Assembly: GCA_964443415.1 (NCBI GenBank)
Contig: CAYUDC010000023.1
Span: forward strand, 1-28,432
Direction: 5' to 3'
DNA: 28,432 nucleotides
DNA from: B1 sp964443415
Lineage (GTDB): Bacteria; Bacteroidota; Bacteroidia; UKL13-3
The notes under the pieces are model-generated. The model was not told the origin of the DNA. It made no database searches and saw nothing but the letters and a program-made list of their open reading frames with translations. The number at the start of each line of letters is the position of its first letter. Positions within the stretch are counted from its first letter, which is position 1. The position numbers and the translations under genes are program-made. Positions 15,420-23,149 of the stretch are shown one piece after another.

Positions 15420-16066
15420 CACTAACCATCTTTGGAGCCGCTGGTTGCGCGAAGGAGGTAGAGTGGCTTTTAGCAGATATTGTAAACCAAACACAGCGAG
15501 AAATTTCGATAGATTGTTTTGTTGATAAGCAATGTTTATCAAAAGAGTTTTTGGGAAGACCCTTGGAAGAAGAGGAACTTTTTTTAGGAGACTTATCCGT
15601 AACCAGTATCAAACAAATTGTATTAGCCATTGCAGAGCCATCCATCAGGCATAAAATTGCTAATGCATTACAAGCCCGATTTAAAAACTTTCAATTTCCA
15701 ACCTTTATGCATCCTCACCATAATGTTGATTTGAGAGAGGGAAGGTTTAAACACGGAATTGGTAATATATTTTGCTTTGGTGCCGCAGTAATGCCTGATA
15801 CCCAGATTGGTAGTTTTTTATATCAAAGTATACACACTTGTATTGGACATGATTGTGTAATTGGCGATGCGGTAAGTATGTTTCCTGGAGCAAAAATTTC
15901 GGGGAATGTAACGGTTGGCAACAGGGTTCTATTTGGGGCAGGTGCTAGTGTGAAGGAGAAAATTCAAATTTGTGATGATGTAATTATAGGTGCAGGAGCA
16001 GTTGTGGTTAAGAATATTTCAGAGCCAGGAGTATATGCAGGTGTTCCGGCAGTAAAAATTAGATAG
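15416..16066 (+). CDS. PglD/NeuD-family sugar N-acetyltransferase
   Basis: This 216-residue protein has the two-part architecture of the family. A small Rossmann-like N-terminal domain (TLTIFGAAGCAKEVEWLLAD, residues 2-21) is followed by a left-handed beta-helix from about 105 to 205, built of hexapeptide repeats (CIGHDCVIGDAVSMFPGAKI, then VTVGNRVLFGAGASV, then VIIGAGAVVVKNI). His145 in IGHDCVIGD matches the catalytic-base position of PglD. The C-terminus, GVYAGVPAVKI, is the usual ending. It would transfer acetyl from acetyl-CoA to the amino group made by the aminotransferase encoded just upstream, with which it shares four bases (ATGA). O-acetylation, as in NeuD, is the alternative. The pairing favours N-acetylation of a 4-amino sugar nucleotide in the cytoplasm. 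Confidence 0.9.
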   Translation: MTLTIFGAAGCAKEVEWLLADIVNQTQREISIDCFVDKQCLSKEFLGRPLEEEELFLGDLSVTSIKQIVLAIAEPSIRHKIANALQARFKNFQFPTFMHPHHNVDLREGRFKHGIGNIFCFGAAVMPDTQIGSFLYQSIHTCIGHDCVIGDAVSMFPGAKISGNVTVGNRVLFGAGASVKEKIQICDDVIIGAGAVVVKNISEPGVYAGVPAVKIR

Positions 16067-16067
16067 T

Positions 16068-17279
16068 ATGCGCATTGGTATTTATGGAGAAATGTTTGTG
16101 GAATGGGGCGGTGGAATAGACTTTTTAAGGATTCTACTGAGAGGTTTAAATGCCATGCCAAATGCTCAGTCAAACAAACTGTATTTAATTATTCCTTCTA
16201 AAAGCATTTCAATAGATACCTATCTTAAGTATGGTGTCAAACGTATTTTAAATCTACTTCCCTTAAAGAAAAAATATGTGGCAGCATTGCCAAAACCATT
16301 AAACTTATCGCAAATTCAAGAAACGCTTAAAAAAGAGGCTAACATCGAGGTGCTGCTCATACCGCAGCATCCAAATCAGCTTGCTCAAAACTTAGCAACT
16401 TATCAATTAGATGTAATTTTGCCTTGCTTTCATCCCTTGCCAGCAGATTTTCCGATACCTTGGATTGGCTATTTATACGATTTTCAACACAAATATTTAC
16501 CTCAGTTTTTTACAGCAGAAGAAAGAGCCCATAGAGATTTAGCATTTGAACAGATGATAATACAATCTAAAGCCATTATTGTAAATGCCCGGGCTGTAAA
16601 AAGTGATGCCATCAAATTCTTAAATGCTCCAGAAGATAAAATATTTGCCTTGCCATTTTGTCCATTATATGGGCAAGAATCAGTAGAAGGAAGCATTGCT
16701 CATTTTCAATTGCCATCAAAATTCTTTTTGGTGTCTAATCAGTTTTGGAAGCATAAAGATCATGGCACTGTTTTTCGCGCTTTAAAAGCCTTTTACGAGC
16801 TTAAAGGAAATAAAGAAATACATTTGGTTTGTACAGGACAAATGATGGATTACCGCTTTCCAGGTTACACACATGAGTTGAAGCAGCTAATAAAGGAATT
16901 GGGAATAGAAAAGCAGGTGCACTTATTGGGCTATATCAGTAAGCAAGAACAAGTGCTATTGATGCAGCAATGTGTGGCAGTGATACAGGCAACTTTGTTT
17001 GAAGGTGGGCCAGGAGGTGGCGTTGTTTATGAGGCTTTGGCTAGGAATAAAAAGGTTGTTTTAAGCGATATTCCGGTAAATAAAGAAATAGAGGACAGCA
17101 GATGTACTTTTTTTAAGGCTGGTGATCCAGCTGATTTGGCTTTAAAGTTGGTTCAAACCGAAAGCCAAGAAGAACCTAAGCCGATAAATAACCAGATGTT
17201 AAAAGATAAGCAAACTCTGGCATTGGCCAACACCATTAATGAGGCCATTTGTTTTGTAACTCAATCTAAAATTGTATAA
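16068..17279 (+). CDS. Glycosyltransferase, GT4-like (GT-B fold)
   Basis: This 403-residue protein starts one base after the acetyltransferase stop. The N-terminal Rossmann half begins MRIGIYGEMFVEWGGGIDFL with a glycine-rich acceptor loop. The C-terminal half starts near LPSKFFLVSNQFWKHKDHGT and contains VHLLGYISKQEQVLLMQQC followed by TLFEGGPGGGVVYEALA. In that motif Glu312 and Glu322 bracket the nucleotide-sugar site. The two Glu are separated by nine residues rather than the usual seven because of the GGPGGG insertion, which I recall as a variant in this group. It should add one sugar to the growing lipid-linked unit on the cytoplasmic face. Donor and linkage are not readable from sequence. 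Confidence 0.85.
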   Translation: MRIGIYGEMFVEWGGGIDFLRILLRGLNAMPNAQSNKLYLIIPSKSISIDTYLKYGVKRILNLLPLKKKYVAALPKPLNLSQIQETLKKEANIEVLLIPQHPNQLAQNLATYQLDVILPCFHPLPADFPIPWIGYLYDFQHKYLPQFFTAEERAHRDLAFEQMIIQSKAIIVNARAVKSDAIKFLNAPEDKIFALPFCPLYGQESVEGSIAHFQLPSKFFLVSNQFWKHKDHGTVFRALKAFYELKGNKEIHLVCTGQMMDYRFPGYTHELKQLIKELGIEKQVHLLGYISKQEQVLLMQQCVAVIQATLFEGGPGGGVVYEALARNKKVVLSDIPVNKEIEDSRCTFFKAGDPADLALKLVQTESQEEPKPINNQMLKDKQTLALANTINEAICFVTQSKIV

Positions 17280-18155
17280 ATGTTAAGCCATCCAAAACAT
17301 AAAGGAAAATCATTGTTGGATGTAATGCCTAAGCTAAGCATTATTTGTGTAGCGTTTAACCCAAGAGAAGAGGCCCGAGTAACCTTAGAGTCGATAGCAA
17401 AATTAAGTTATGCTAACAAGGAAGTAATATTGATAGATAATTGCTCAGACCTTGACAGTCAAAGAATTTATGAGCAATATGCAAGCTTAATAAATGTTTA
17501 TGTAAGTGAGCCAGATGAAGGTATTTATGATGCCATGAATAAAGGCGTTAAGTTGGCTAGTGGAGATTGGATTTGGTTTATGAATATGGGAGATGCATTT
17601 GCTTCATCTGGGGTGGTAGAAAAGGTTTTTGCTAAGGTAGTCTCTAGTAAAGTAAAAGTAATATATGGTGATACTTTTGTAGAAAATGGGAGTTTAAAAT
17701 ATATTAAACGACATTATGCTAGTATCGAGAAAAACTTTAAAAATGGTATCCTGCATTTAAACCATCAATCTGTTTTGGTTCAAAGAGACGTATTTCGAAC
17801 TATTGGTAAGTTTTATCAAAAACAATATCCATTGCGCGCAGACATGCATCATTTAACGCGAGCTTATTTTGAATATTTATCACCAGCCTTCTTTCATGTA
17901 GAATTTATACTGGCCATATATCAAGAAAATGGGGTGTCTACCACACCAGCAAATATTTTAAAAATGTTTGATGAAGACATCGAAATGCAAAAGGAGTTTC
18001 ATACCCGTTTTAATATACCTAAATTGTGGTGGCAAAAATGGTATGCGTTTTATAAAATAAAAGGACTAGCTGTTTTAAAGAAAAATTATTTTTTATATAA
18101 AATGTATCGTAAGGTTAAGTATTATTTTGTCACTCAAATAGAGCAACAAGCATGA
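17280..18155 (+). CDS. GT2-family glycosyltransferase (WcaE-like)
   Basis: This 291-residue GT-A enzyme is annotated from the ATG at 17280, which directly follows the previous stop. An internal ATG at 17325 (MPKLSIICVAFNP) gives a more usual GT2 N-terminus and may be the true start. Motifs: LSIICVAFNP (first strand), VILIDNCSD (nucleotide binding), SEPDEGIYDAMNKG (about residues 76-89) and FMNMGDAF, which stands where the DxD metal-binding motif is usually found; this M-N-x-G-D form is typical of colanic-acid WcaE-like enzymes. The C-terminal part is basic and aromatic, fitting peripheral membrane attachment. It probably adds one sugar to the repeat unit. Its stop overlaps the next start by four bases (ATGA). 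A relative with the same SEPDEG motif is encoded at 22365-23129. Confidence 0.87.
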   Translation: MLSHPKHKGKSLLDVMPKLSIICVAFNPREEARVTLESIAKLSYANKEVILIDNCSDLDSQRIYEQYASLINVYVSEPDEGIYDAMNKGVKLASGDWIWFMNMGDAFASSGVVEKVFAKVVSSKVKVIYGDTFVENGSLKYIKRHYASIEKNFKNGILHLNHQSVLVQRDVFRTIGKFYQKQYPLRADMHHLTRAYFEYLSPAFFHVEFILAIYQENGVSTTPANILKMFDEDIEMQKEFHTRFNIPKLWWQKWYAFYKIKGLAVLKKNYFLYKMYRKVKYYFVTQIEQQA

Positions 18156-19108
18156 GGTTTTCTGTTATTATACCATCCTATAATAAAGCAAATGCTATTG
18201 GTAGGGCTATTGAGTCTGTATTGAACCAAACTTTTCAGGATTTTGAAATCATAGTGGTTGAGAACAATTCTTCGGACAATAGCTTGGAAGTAATTAAAAG
18301 CATTGCCTCAGAAAAAATCACCTTGGCATTCGAAAAACAACAAGGAGTATCCTATGCTAGAAATACAGGCTGGCGCATGGCCAGCGGGGAGTATATTTGT
18401 TTTTTAGATGCCGACGATACCTATGAACCTAGAAATTTATATGAGCTTAATTTGTTGATTAAAAAGTTTCCAAATGCTGGTATCTACGCCAATAGGTTTA
18501 AAATGGTTAATGTGCGAGGTGAGGTAAAATTGCAAGTGTTAAACAGAGATTGGCTGCTTGGAAATTGTTTCATACATAATAATTTTTTTGAAGCATTTGT
18601 ATTGGGCCAAATGCCTGTTAATACCAACACTGTTTGCATTTCTAAACGACTTCTTAGCAAACATTTAGGCTTTGATCCTCGATTAACTTATGGAGAAGAT
18701 ATTGATCTATGGGCAAGATTGTTTGTAGATAAAGCAGTGATTATTGGAGATTATTACGGCTCTACCTATTATCAAAATGCCTTAAATCGTTCGATAGAAA
18801 AATCGCATTTAGAGTCGTATAAATTATTGCTAAATAAGTTTGAAGACTTATACCAATATCATCCAAGTTTAAAATCCTTTAAAGGGCCATTTGAGGCGTT
18901 TAAAGGGTATGTGGTATTTGGAGTTGCCTTAGATTGTTTAAAGAAAGGTGACACCGCCTCTGCCAAGGAATGGTTGGCTGATAGCAGAATTGAGCATTAC
19001 CCAAAGCAAAAATCAGTGATGTTATTAAGGCTCTTTAGTCGCTTGCCAAATGCATTGAATAGGTTGTTTTTTGTGCTAATTAAAAAAATTGGTTTGGTAA
19101 ATGTTTAA
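18152..19108 (+). CDS. GT2-family glycosyltransferase
   Basis: This 318-residue GT-A enzyme has a textbook N-terminal domain: FSVIIPSYNKANAIGRAIES, VLNQTFQDFEIIVVENNSSDNS, GVSYARNTGWRMASGEYICF and the metal-binding FLDADDTYEP (DADD). Later, YGEDIDLWARLF (around residue 180) carries the usual E-D acidic pair near the catalytic base. The C-terminal third is helical and basic. It should add one sugar to the lipid-linked repeat unit. It overlaps the previous gene by 4 bases and the next (polymerase/ligase) by 8. The sugar specificity cannot be assigned. Confidence 0.9.
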   Translation: MRFSVIIPSYNKANAIGRAIESVLNQTFQDFEIIVVENNSSDNSLEVIKSIASEKITLAFEKQQGVSYARNTGWRMASGEYICFLDADDTYEPRNLYELNLLIKKFPNAGIYANRFKMVNVRGEVKLQVLNRDWLLGNCFIHNNFFEAFVLGQMPVNTNTVCISKRLLSKHLGFDPRLTYGEDIDLWARLFVDKAVIIGDYYGSTYYQNALNRSIEKSHLESYKLLLNKFEDLYQYHPSLKSFKGPFEAFKGYVVFGVALDCLKKGDTASAKEWLADSRIEHYPKQKSVMLLRLFSRLPNALNRLFFVLIKKIGLVNV

Positions 19109-20351
19109 ACCAATTTCAAAAATAGAATCTAGGCTAAATTATTTGGTTGGTTTAACCTTAATGACCAATCTTTACTATATCTCTGGATTATTTTTTTTAC
19201 CTTCTATCCTTCCCATTCTTGGTGTATTAATGGTTTCTGCTTATTATTTTTTTAAGCGGGTTGAACCAAAACAGCTATTATTTCAAATGAATACTTGGGT
19301 GATTCTTGGCTTTGTGTTATTCTCTTGTTTTTTATATATACCCGAGTTTGTAATGCGGCAAAGTGCTTTTAACCCCAATGATATGTTGCGCGTGCTTATT
19401 TATCTGTTTTTTATTGGATGGACAGTAAGTATTAGGAGTACTTGGGAATTGATGTCGAGATTTCTAGGAATGAGCGCATTATTGGCCCTTGTTGTTTTAA
19501 CTATATTGGGTTTTATAGAGAAGTTTTTCCCTGTTTTTTTTCAGTTTGTTTTGCCTCCTAATTTGGTAAGAGGTAGTTTAACTCGAATTGGAACAACCCT
19601 TATCGACCCCAATATTTATTCTACCGCTATGGTGGTTTATTTTAGTGCCGTCTTAAAGTATTATTCTTTTCAATCTTCTAAAAGTAAGTTTGCTTTTGCT
19701 TTGCTAGCCATTATACCCGTTTTTATGTTAATTGAAACATCAGGTTCGCGGCAAGGATTATTACTATTTTGTATTTGGCTTCTATCCTTGGCGCTAAATC
19801 TAAACTGGAAGGCAACGATTGTTTCGTTGAGCATTGGCGCAATTTTGTTATTTGCTGCCTTCAAGATTTTTGAAACGCCCTTGCAAAACTATGCCGTAGA
19901 AAACCCAAATACTTCTGTATCGAGGATATTATTTCCTTCAGATAATAAAATGTCTTCTAATAGTAATTTAGAACGCAAAGAATCTTTAGAGTCTGGCTTA
20001 GAGTTTATAGAAACTAATTTTTTTATTTTTGGGCCCGGCGCTTTTGGATATGCTTCGGCCTACGCCAATACGCTAAAAAGAGAAGTGGCATTTCCGCATA
20101 ATGGGCCACTCTTTTTATGGACCCAGTATGGCATCTTAACCCTTTACTTTTTTTACCTTGTTTGGTTAATTGCCAGGCGTGCATACAAAGCTGGATTGTT
20201 TGTTTTTTTTCTATTTTATCTCACCCAATTCTTATTAATGCCAAATAGCTCTTACTATTATTTGCCTGTATATCTTGTTTTAAGTATAGATGCTCAATTT
20301 TATCATCAAGTGTTTGGCAAGCAAACCCAAGCATTAAATACCAACTCATGA
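19101..20351 (+). CDS. O-antigen polymerase/ligase-like membrane protein (Wzy/WaaL family)
   Basis: This 416-residue, strongly hydrophobic protein has about 10-12 membrane helices and a large periplasmic loop between about residues 255 and 340. Marks of the Wzy_C/WaaL superfamily are IETSGSRQGLLLF, with Arg217 at the edge of a helix, and, after the loop, FGPGAFGYASAYANT followed by FPHNGPLFLWTQYG, with His333 as the conserved functional His of the loop. With a Wzx, a Wzz and a Wza encoded in the same operon, the polymerase role (Wzy) is more likely than ligase, but the sequence alone does not separate the two. Its start lies 8 bases inside the previous GT2 gene and its end overlaps the next GT4 gene by 4 bases. 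Confidence 0.82.
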   Translation: MFKPISKIESRLNYLVGLTLMTNLYYISGLFFLPSILPILGVLMVSAYYFFKRVEPKQLLFQMNTWVILGFVLFSCFLYIPEFVMRQSAFNPNDMLRVLIYLFFIGWTVSIRSTWELMSRFLGMSALLALVVLTILGFIEKFFPVFFQFVLPPNLVRGSLTRIGTTLIDPNIYSTAMVVYFSAVLKYYSFQSSKSKFAFALLAIIPVFMLIETSGSRQGLLLFCIWLLSLALNLNWKATIVSLSIGAILLFAAFKIFETPLQNYAVENPNTSVSRILFPSDNKMSSNSNLERKESLESGLEFIETNFFIFGPGAFGYASAYANTLKREVAFPHNGPLFLWTQYGILTLYFFYLVWLIARRAYKAGLFVFFLFYLTQFLLMPNSSYYYLPVYLVLSIDAQFYHQVFGKQTQALNTNS

Positions 20352-21433
20352 TAAAGGTGTTAATCATACATTCTACTACGCAGGCGGGTGGCTTAAGCAA
20401 GGTTATGTATAATATTTGTGCAGGATTGCAGGGAAAAGGAGTGAACTATACCCTCTTGTTACTTTCGCCACAACCCAAACAACCTACCGATGAATGGTTT
20501 AAGGCTGTTGGGGTAAATGTTATTCAAGCGCCAGAAAAACTTGGATTTGTTGATACCCTGCATTTTGTTTGGGATGTGATGTCAGATGTAAAACCAAATC
20601 TGATTCATACACATGGTTTAAGAGGTTGTGTTTTTGCAAATGTATGCGGCAATGAAATACCTCATATAAGCACCTTGCATGGAAAAATGCTCACTAATTA
20701 TTGCCATGATTTTGGCAAGTTAAAAGGAGTGGTTTCGGCCATCATTCACAGTATTGCTTTTGCTGGTGCTTCGGTTCAAACATTAGTATCTAGCACACTC
20801 TTAAAGCATGTTTTTGTAAACAAGCATGCCAAGGTAATATGTAATGGAGTTGATTTAACCAGGTTTTGCAAAGTGTCAAATGAACAAAAATCGCTGTTAA
20901 GGTCACAATTTCAAATTCCTGCTGAGGCAAAGGTGCTTGTGTATTTTGGAAACATTAGCAAGTTAAAGTCTGTATTTACTTTATTAGAGGCTTTCGAACT
21001 TATTCAACAAAAGCATCCCTCTGCCATACTTTATTTTTTAGGGGCTGGAGAATACCTAGAGCAGCTAAAAGAAAGAGCAAAGCAAAATACACAAGTGATG
21101 GTATTAGGCTACCAAGAAAATATTGCACCTTGGCTTCAGGCATCGGATGTGTATGTGTCGCCCTCATTGTCTGAAGGATTGCCAAATGCAGCCCTTGAGG
21201 CGCTTGGGTGCGGGTTGTCTATGGTGCTAAGTGATATTCCGCCACACCGAGAAGTTGAAGTGATTACGGGCGCCCACATCCATTTTTTTGAGACAAAAAA
21301 TATCCAGCAACTTTCATCTTTATTAGATGATGTTTTGCAGAAACCATTTGTTTTGCAAACAGCATCTAGTATAGGGATAGAAAAAATGGCTGCTGATTAT
21401 TTTGAACTATATCAAACTGTGGCCAATAAATAG
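20348..21433 (+). CDS. GT4-family glycosyltransferase
   Basis: This 361-residue GT-B retaining enzyme has both halves well formed. N-terminal: KVLIIHSTTQAGGLSKVMYN, with the glycine-rich acceptor loop, and LIHTHGLRGCVFAN. C-terminal: AKVLVYFGNISKLKSVFTLLEAF, then SAILYFLGAGEYLEQL, VMVLGYQENIAPWLQASDVY, and the canonical E-x7-E motif SEGLPNAALEALGCGL (Glu276 and Glu284). It should add a sugar to the lipid-linked unit in the cytoplasm. The start overlaps the polymerase stop by 4 bases (ATGA). It is the last gene of the unbroken chain; a 110-base gap follows. Confidence 0.92.
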   Translation: MIKVLIIHSTTQAGGLSKVMYNICAGLQGKGVNYTLLLLSPQPKQPTDEWFKAVGVNVIQAPEKLGFVDTLHFVWDVMSDVKPNLIHTHGLRGCVFANVCGNEIPHISTLHGKMLTNYCHDFGKLKGVVSAIIHSIAFAGASVQTLVSSTLLKHVFVNKHAKVICNGVDLTRFCKVSNEQKSLLRSQFQIPAEAKVLVYFGNISKLKSVFTLLEAFELIQQKHPSAILYFLGAGEYLEQLKERAKQNTQVMVLGYQENIAPWLQASDVYVSPSLSEGLPNAALEALGCGLSMVLSDIPPHREVEVITGAHIHFFETKNIQQLSSLLDDVLQKPFVLQTASSIGIEKMAADYFELYQTVANK

Positions 21434-21543
21434 GTGAGTGGTAGCCAAGCAACAGTGAAATAATTGCTACATTTTTTAGAATACTTTGTTAATATTGTGT
21501 TTGGATCAACCCATTTAAAAAGTTCAATAACCTAAGTGGCCTT
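21434..21543 (+). other. Internal gap of the polysaccharide locus, possible transcript break
   Basis: This is the only sizeable gap in the + strand chain from 9390 to 23129. It holds a terminator-like hairpin (listed separately) and then TGTGTTTG at 21496-21503, one mismatch from the TAnnTTTG -7 consensus and about 40 bases before the next start. There is no clear -33 partner. The two downstream glycosyltransferases may therefore have their own transcript. Confidence 0.35.
21441..21477 (+). terminator. Weak intrinsic terminator-like hairpin
   Basis: GTAGC at 21441-21445, followed by C-AA, pairs with TTGCTAC at 21464-21470 (7 pairs with one bulged C, loop about 15 bases). Six T follow at 21472-21477. 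It lies just after the GT4 stop. The stem is short and AT-rich, so termination may be partial. Confidence 0.33.
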
Positions 21544-22368
21544 TTGAGTAGTAAAAACACCATACTTTCTGTTTCATTGGTATTGTATAACCACCAATAT
21601 GCCCAGGTAGAAGAACTGATAAAAAGTGTTTTAGATTGCCCATTTGAAGTTCGTTTAAGCATCCTTGATAATTCGCCAAAGCAGAATTTTTCTGCCGATT
21701 TACCACTTGGTTTGCCAATAACCTATCACTTTACTGGAATGAATCTTGGATATGGTAGGGCTCATAATTTAGCCATTGCATCTTCACTAAATAGTTCCAA
21801 GTATCATTTAGTGCTTAACCCTGATATTAGGTTTGAGCCCTCTGCACTTGCCAAAATGATTAGCTATTTGGATCAACACCCAAACATTGGACTGTTGATG
21901 CCCAAAGTGCTGTATCCTAATGGCGAAATTCAACATCTATGTAAGCTTATGCCTACACCCTTCGATTTAATTATGCGAAGATTTATTCCAGGTTTTTTGC
22001 AACCTTGGTTTAAACCTCGAATGGAGCAATATGAATTAAAGCATAAGGATTATACACGTATCATGGAAGTGCCTAATTTATCGGGATGCTTTATGCTCAT
22101 GCGTTGTGAGGCTTTGCAATATGCAGGTTTGTTTGATGATCGATTTTTTATGTATTTAGAAGATACGGATTTATGCAGGAGAATTAACCAGCAGTTTCAA
22201 ACGGTGTATTATCCTGAGGTAAGTATTATACATCATTACGAGAAAGGTTCTTATAAAAATACCCGATTGTTATTGTACCATATATCTTCGGCCTTTAAGT
22301 ATTTTGGTAAATATGGTTGGTTTTTTGATACCGTAAGGTCTACCGTTAATAAAATGGCTGTTAAATGA
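21544..22368 (+). CDS. GT2-family glycosyltransferase, rhamnosyltransferase-like (TTG start)
   Basis: This 274-residue protein is of the WbbL/rhamnosyltransferase-like GT2 group. Motifs: ILSVSLVLYNHQYAQVEELI, LSILDNSPKQN, FTGMNLGYGRAHNLAI (the N-x-G-Y/F-G-x-x-x-N motif of this group), HLVLNPDIRFEP (with N-P-D in the metal-binding position), NLSGCFMLMRCEALQYAGLFDDRFFMYLEDTDL with the ED-T-D-L-x-R acidic motif, and PEVSIIHHYEKGS. The start is TTG at 21544. In frame back to the stop at 21490-21492 there is no ATG, and the next internal Met is already past the first strand. It overlaps the next gene by 4 bases (ATGA). It should add a deoxyhexose or similar sugar. Confidence 0.88.
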   Translation: MSSKNTILSVSLVLYNHQYAQVEELIKSVLDCPFEVRLSILDNSPKQNFSADLPLGLPITYHFTGMNLGYGRAHNLAIASSLNSSKYHLVLNPDIRFEPSALAKMISYLDQHPNIGLLMPKVLYPNGEIQHLCKLMPTPFDLIMRRFIPGFLQPWFKPRMEQYELKHKDYTRIMEVPNLSGCFMLMRCEALQYAGLFDDRFFMYLEDTDLCRRINQQFQTVYYPEVSIIHHYEKGSYKNTRLLLYHISSAFKYFGKYGWFFDTVRSTVNKMAVK

Positions 22369-23129
22369 AAGTATCTGTTATTACAGCTGTTTACCACAAT
22401 CAGGCATTTATCAAAGATGCCATTGAATCTGTTTTATCTCAAAAGCAGGTAGAGTTAGAATATATCATTGTGGATGGTGGTTCAAATGATGGAACGGTTG
22501 AAGTGGTTAAGCAATATGGTAATAGAATCAATCACTTTATTTCTGAACCCGATGAGGGTGTTTATTTTGCCCTTAACAAGGGCATTGCTTTGGCTACTGG
22601 AGATATTATTGCCTTGTTACATTCAGACGATTTTTATACCCATCCTTATGTTTTATCGCAGGTGGTAGAAGCATTTTCTAACAGTAAATGTGATGCAGTG
22701 TATTCTAACTTGTATTATGTGCGCGGTTTAAACACCAATAAAATTGTTCGACTTTGGGATTCGGGAGAATACACACCCAACGATTTTTATAAAGGTTGGA
22801 TGCCACCGCATCCAGCTTTCTTTGTAAAGCGTGATTTGTATCAAAAGTTTGGTGCGTTTAATACCTCTTTAAAAAGTGCGGCCGACTACGAACTGATGCT
22901 GAGATTTATTCATAAACAAAATATTCGTTTATGTTATATCCCTAAGTTTTTTGTAAAAATGAGAACTGGAGGTACCAGTAATAGAACATTGTTTAATAGG
23001 TTAAGGGCAAATTTAGAGGATAGAAAAGCATGGCATATCAATGGCTTAAAACCTAAATGGTACACCTTGTTATTAAAGCCCGCAATTAAATTAAGGCAGT
23101 ATAGGTTTTTTGCCTATCTAAGTAAGTAA
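22365..23129 (+). CDS. GT2-family glycosyltransferase (WcaE-like)
   Basis: This 254-residue GT-A enzyme has the motifs KVSVITAVYHNQAFIKDAI, LEYIIVDGGSNDGT, FISEPDEGVYFALNKGIALATGD and the metal-binding LLHSDDFYTHP. Further on, YKGWMPPHPAFFVKRDLYQK and SAADYELMLRF match the acceptor-side part of the group. The SEPDEG-(I/V)-Y-x-A-x-N-K-G segment and general layout make it a relative of the enzyme at 17280-18155, though here the metal motif is the ordinary S-D-D. It is the last glycosyltransferase of the locus. Its TAA stop (23127-23129) also forms the first bases of a perfect TAnnTTTG box for the following gene. Confidence 0.9.
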   Translation: MKVSVITAVYHNQAFIKDAIESVLSQKQVELEYIIVDGGSNDGTVEVVKQYGNRINHFISEPDEGVYFALNKGIALATGDIIALLHSDDFYTHPYVLSQVVEAFSNSKCDAVYSNLYYVRGLNTNKIVRLWDSGEYTPNDFYKGWMPPHPAFFVKRDLYQKFGAFNTSLKSAADYELMLRFIHKQNIRLCYIPKFFVKMRTGGTSNRTLFNRLRANLEDRKAWHINGLKPKWYTLLLKPAIKLRQYRFFAYLSK

Positions 23130-23134
23130 CTTTG
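23127..23134 (+). promoter_or_regulatory. Perfect Bacteroidota -7 promoter element upstream of the RidA-family gene
   Basis: TAACTTTG matches TAnnTTTG exactly. It starts on the stop codon of the glycosyltransferase and lies 15 bases before the ATG at 23150, giving a leader of only about 8-10 bases. A TTTG at 23109-23112 could be the -33 part, but the spacing of 14 bases is shorter than the usual 19-21. The box suggests that the RidA gene is transcribed apart from the polysaccharide operon. Confidence 0.45.
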
Positions 23135-23149
23135 TAAAAAAATAAAATT

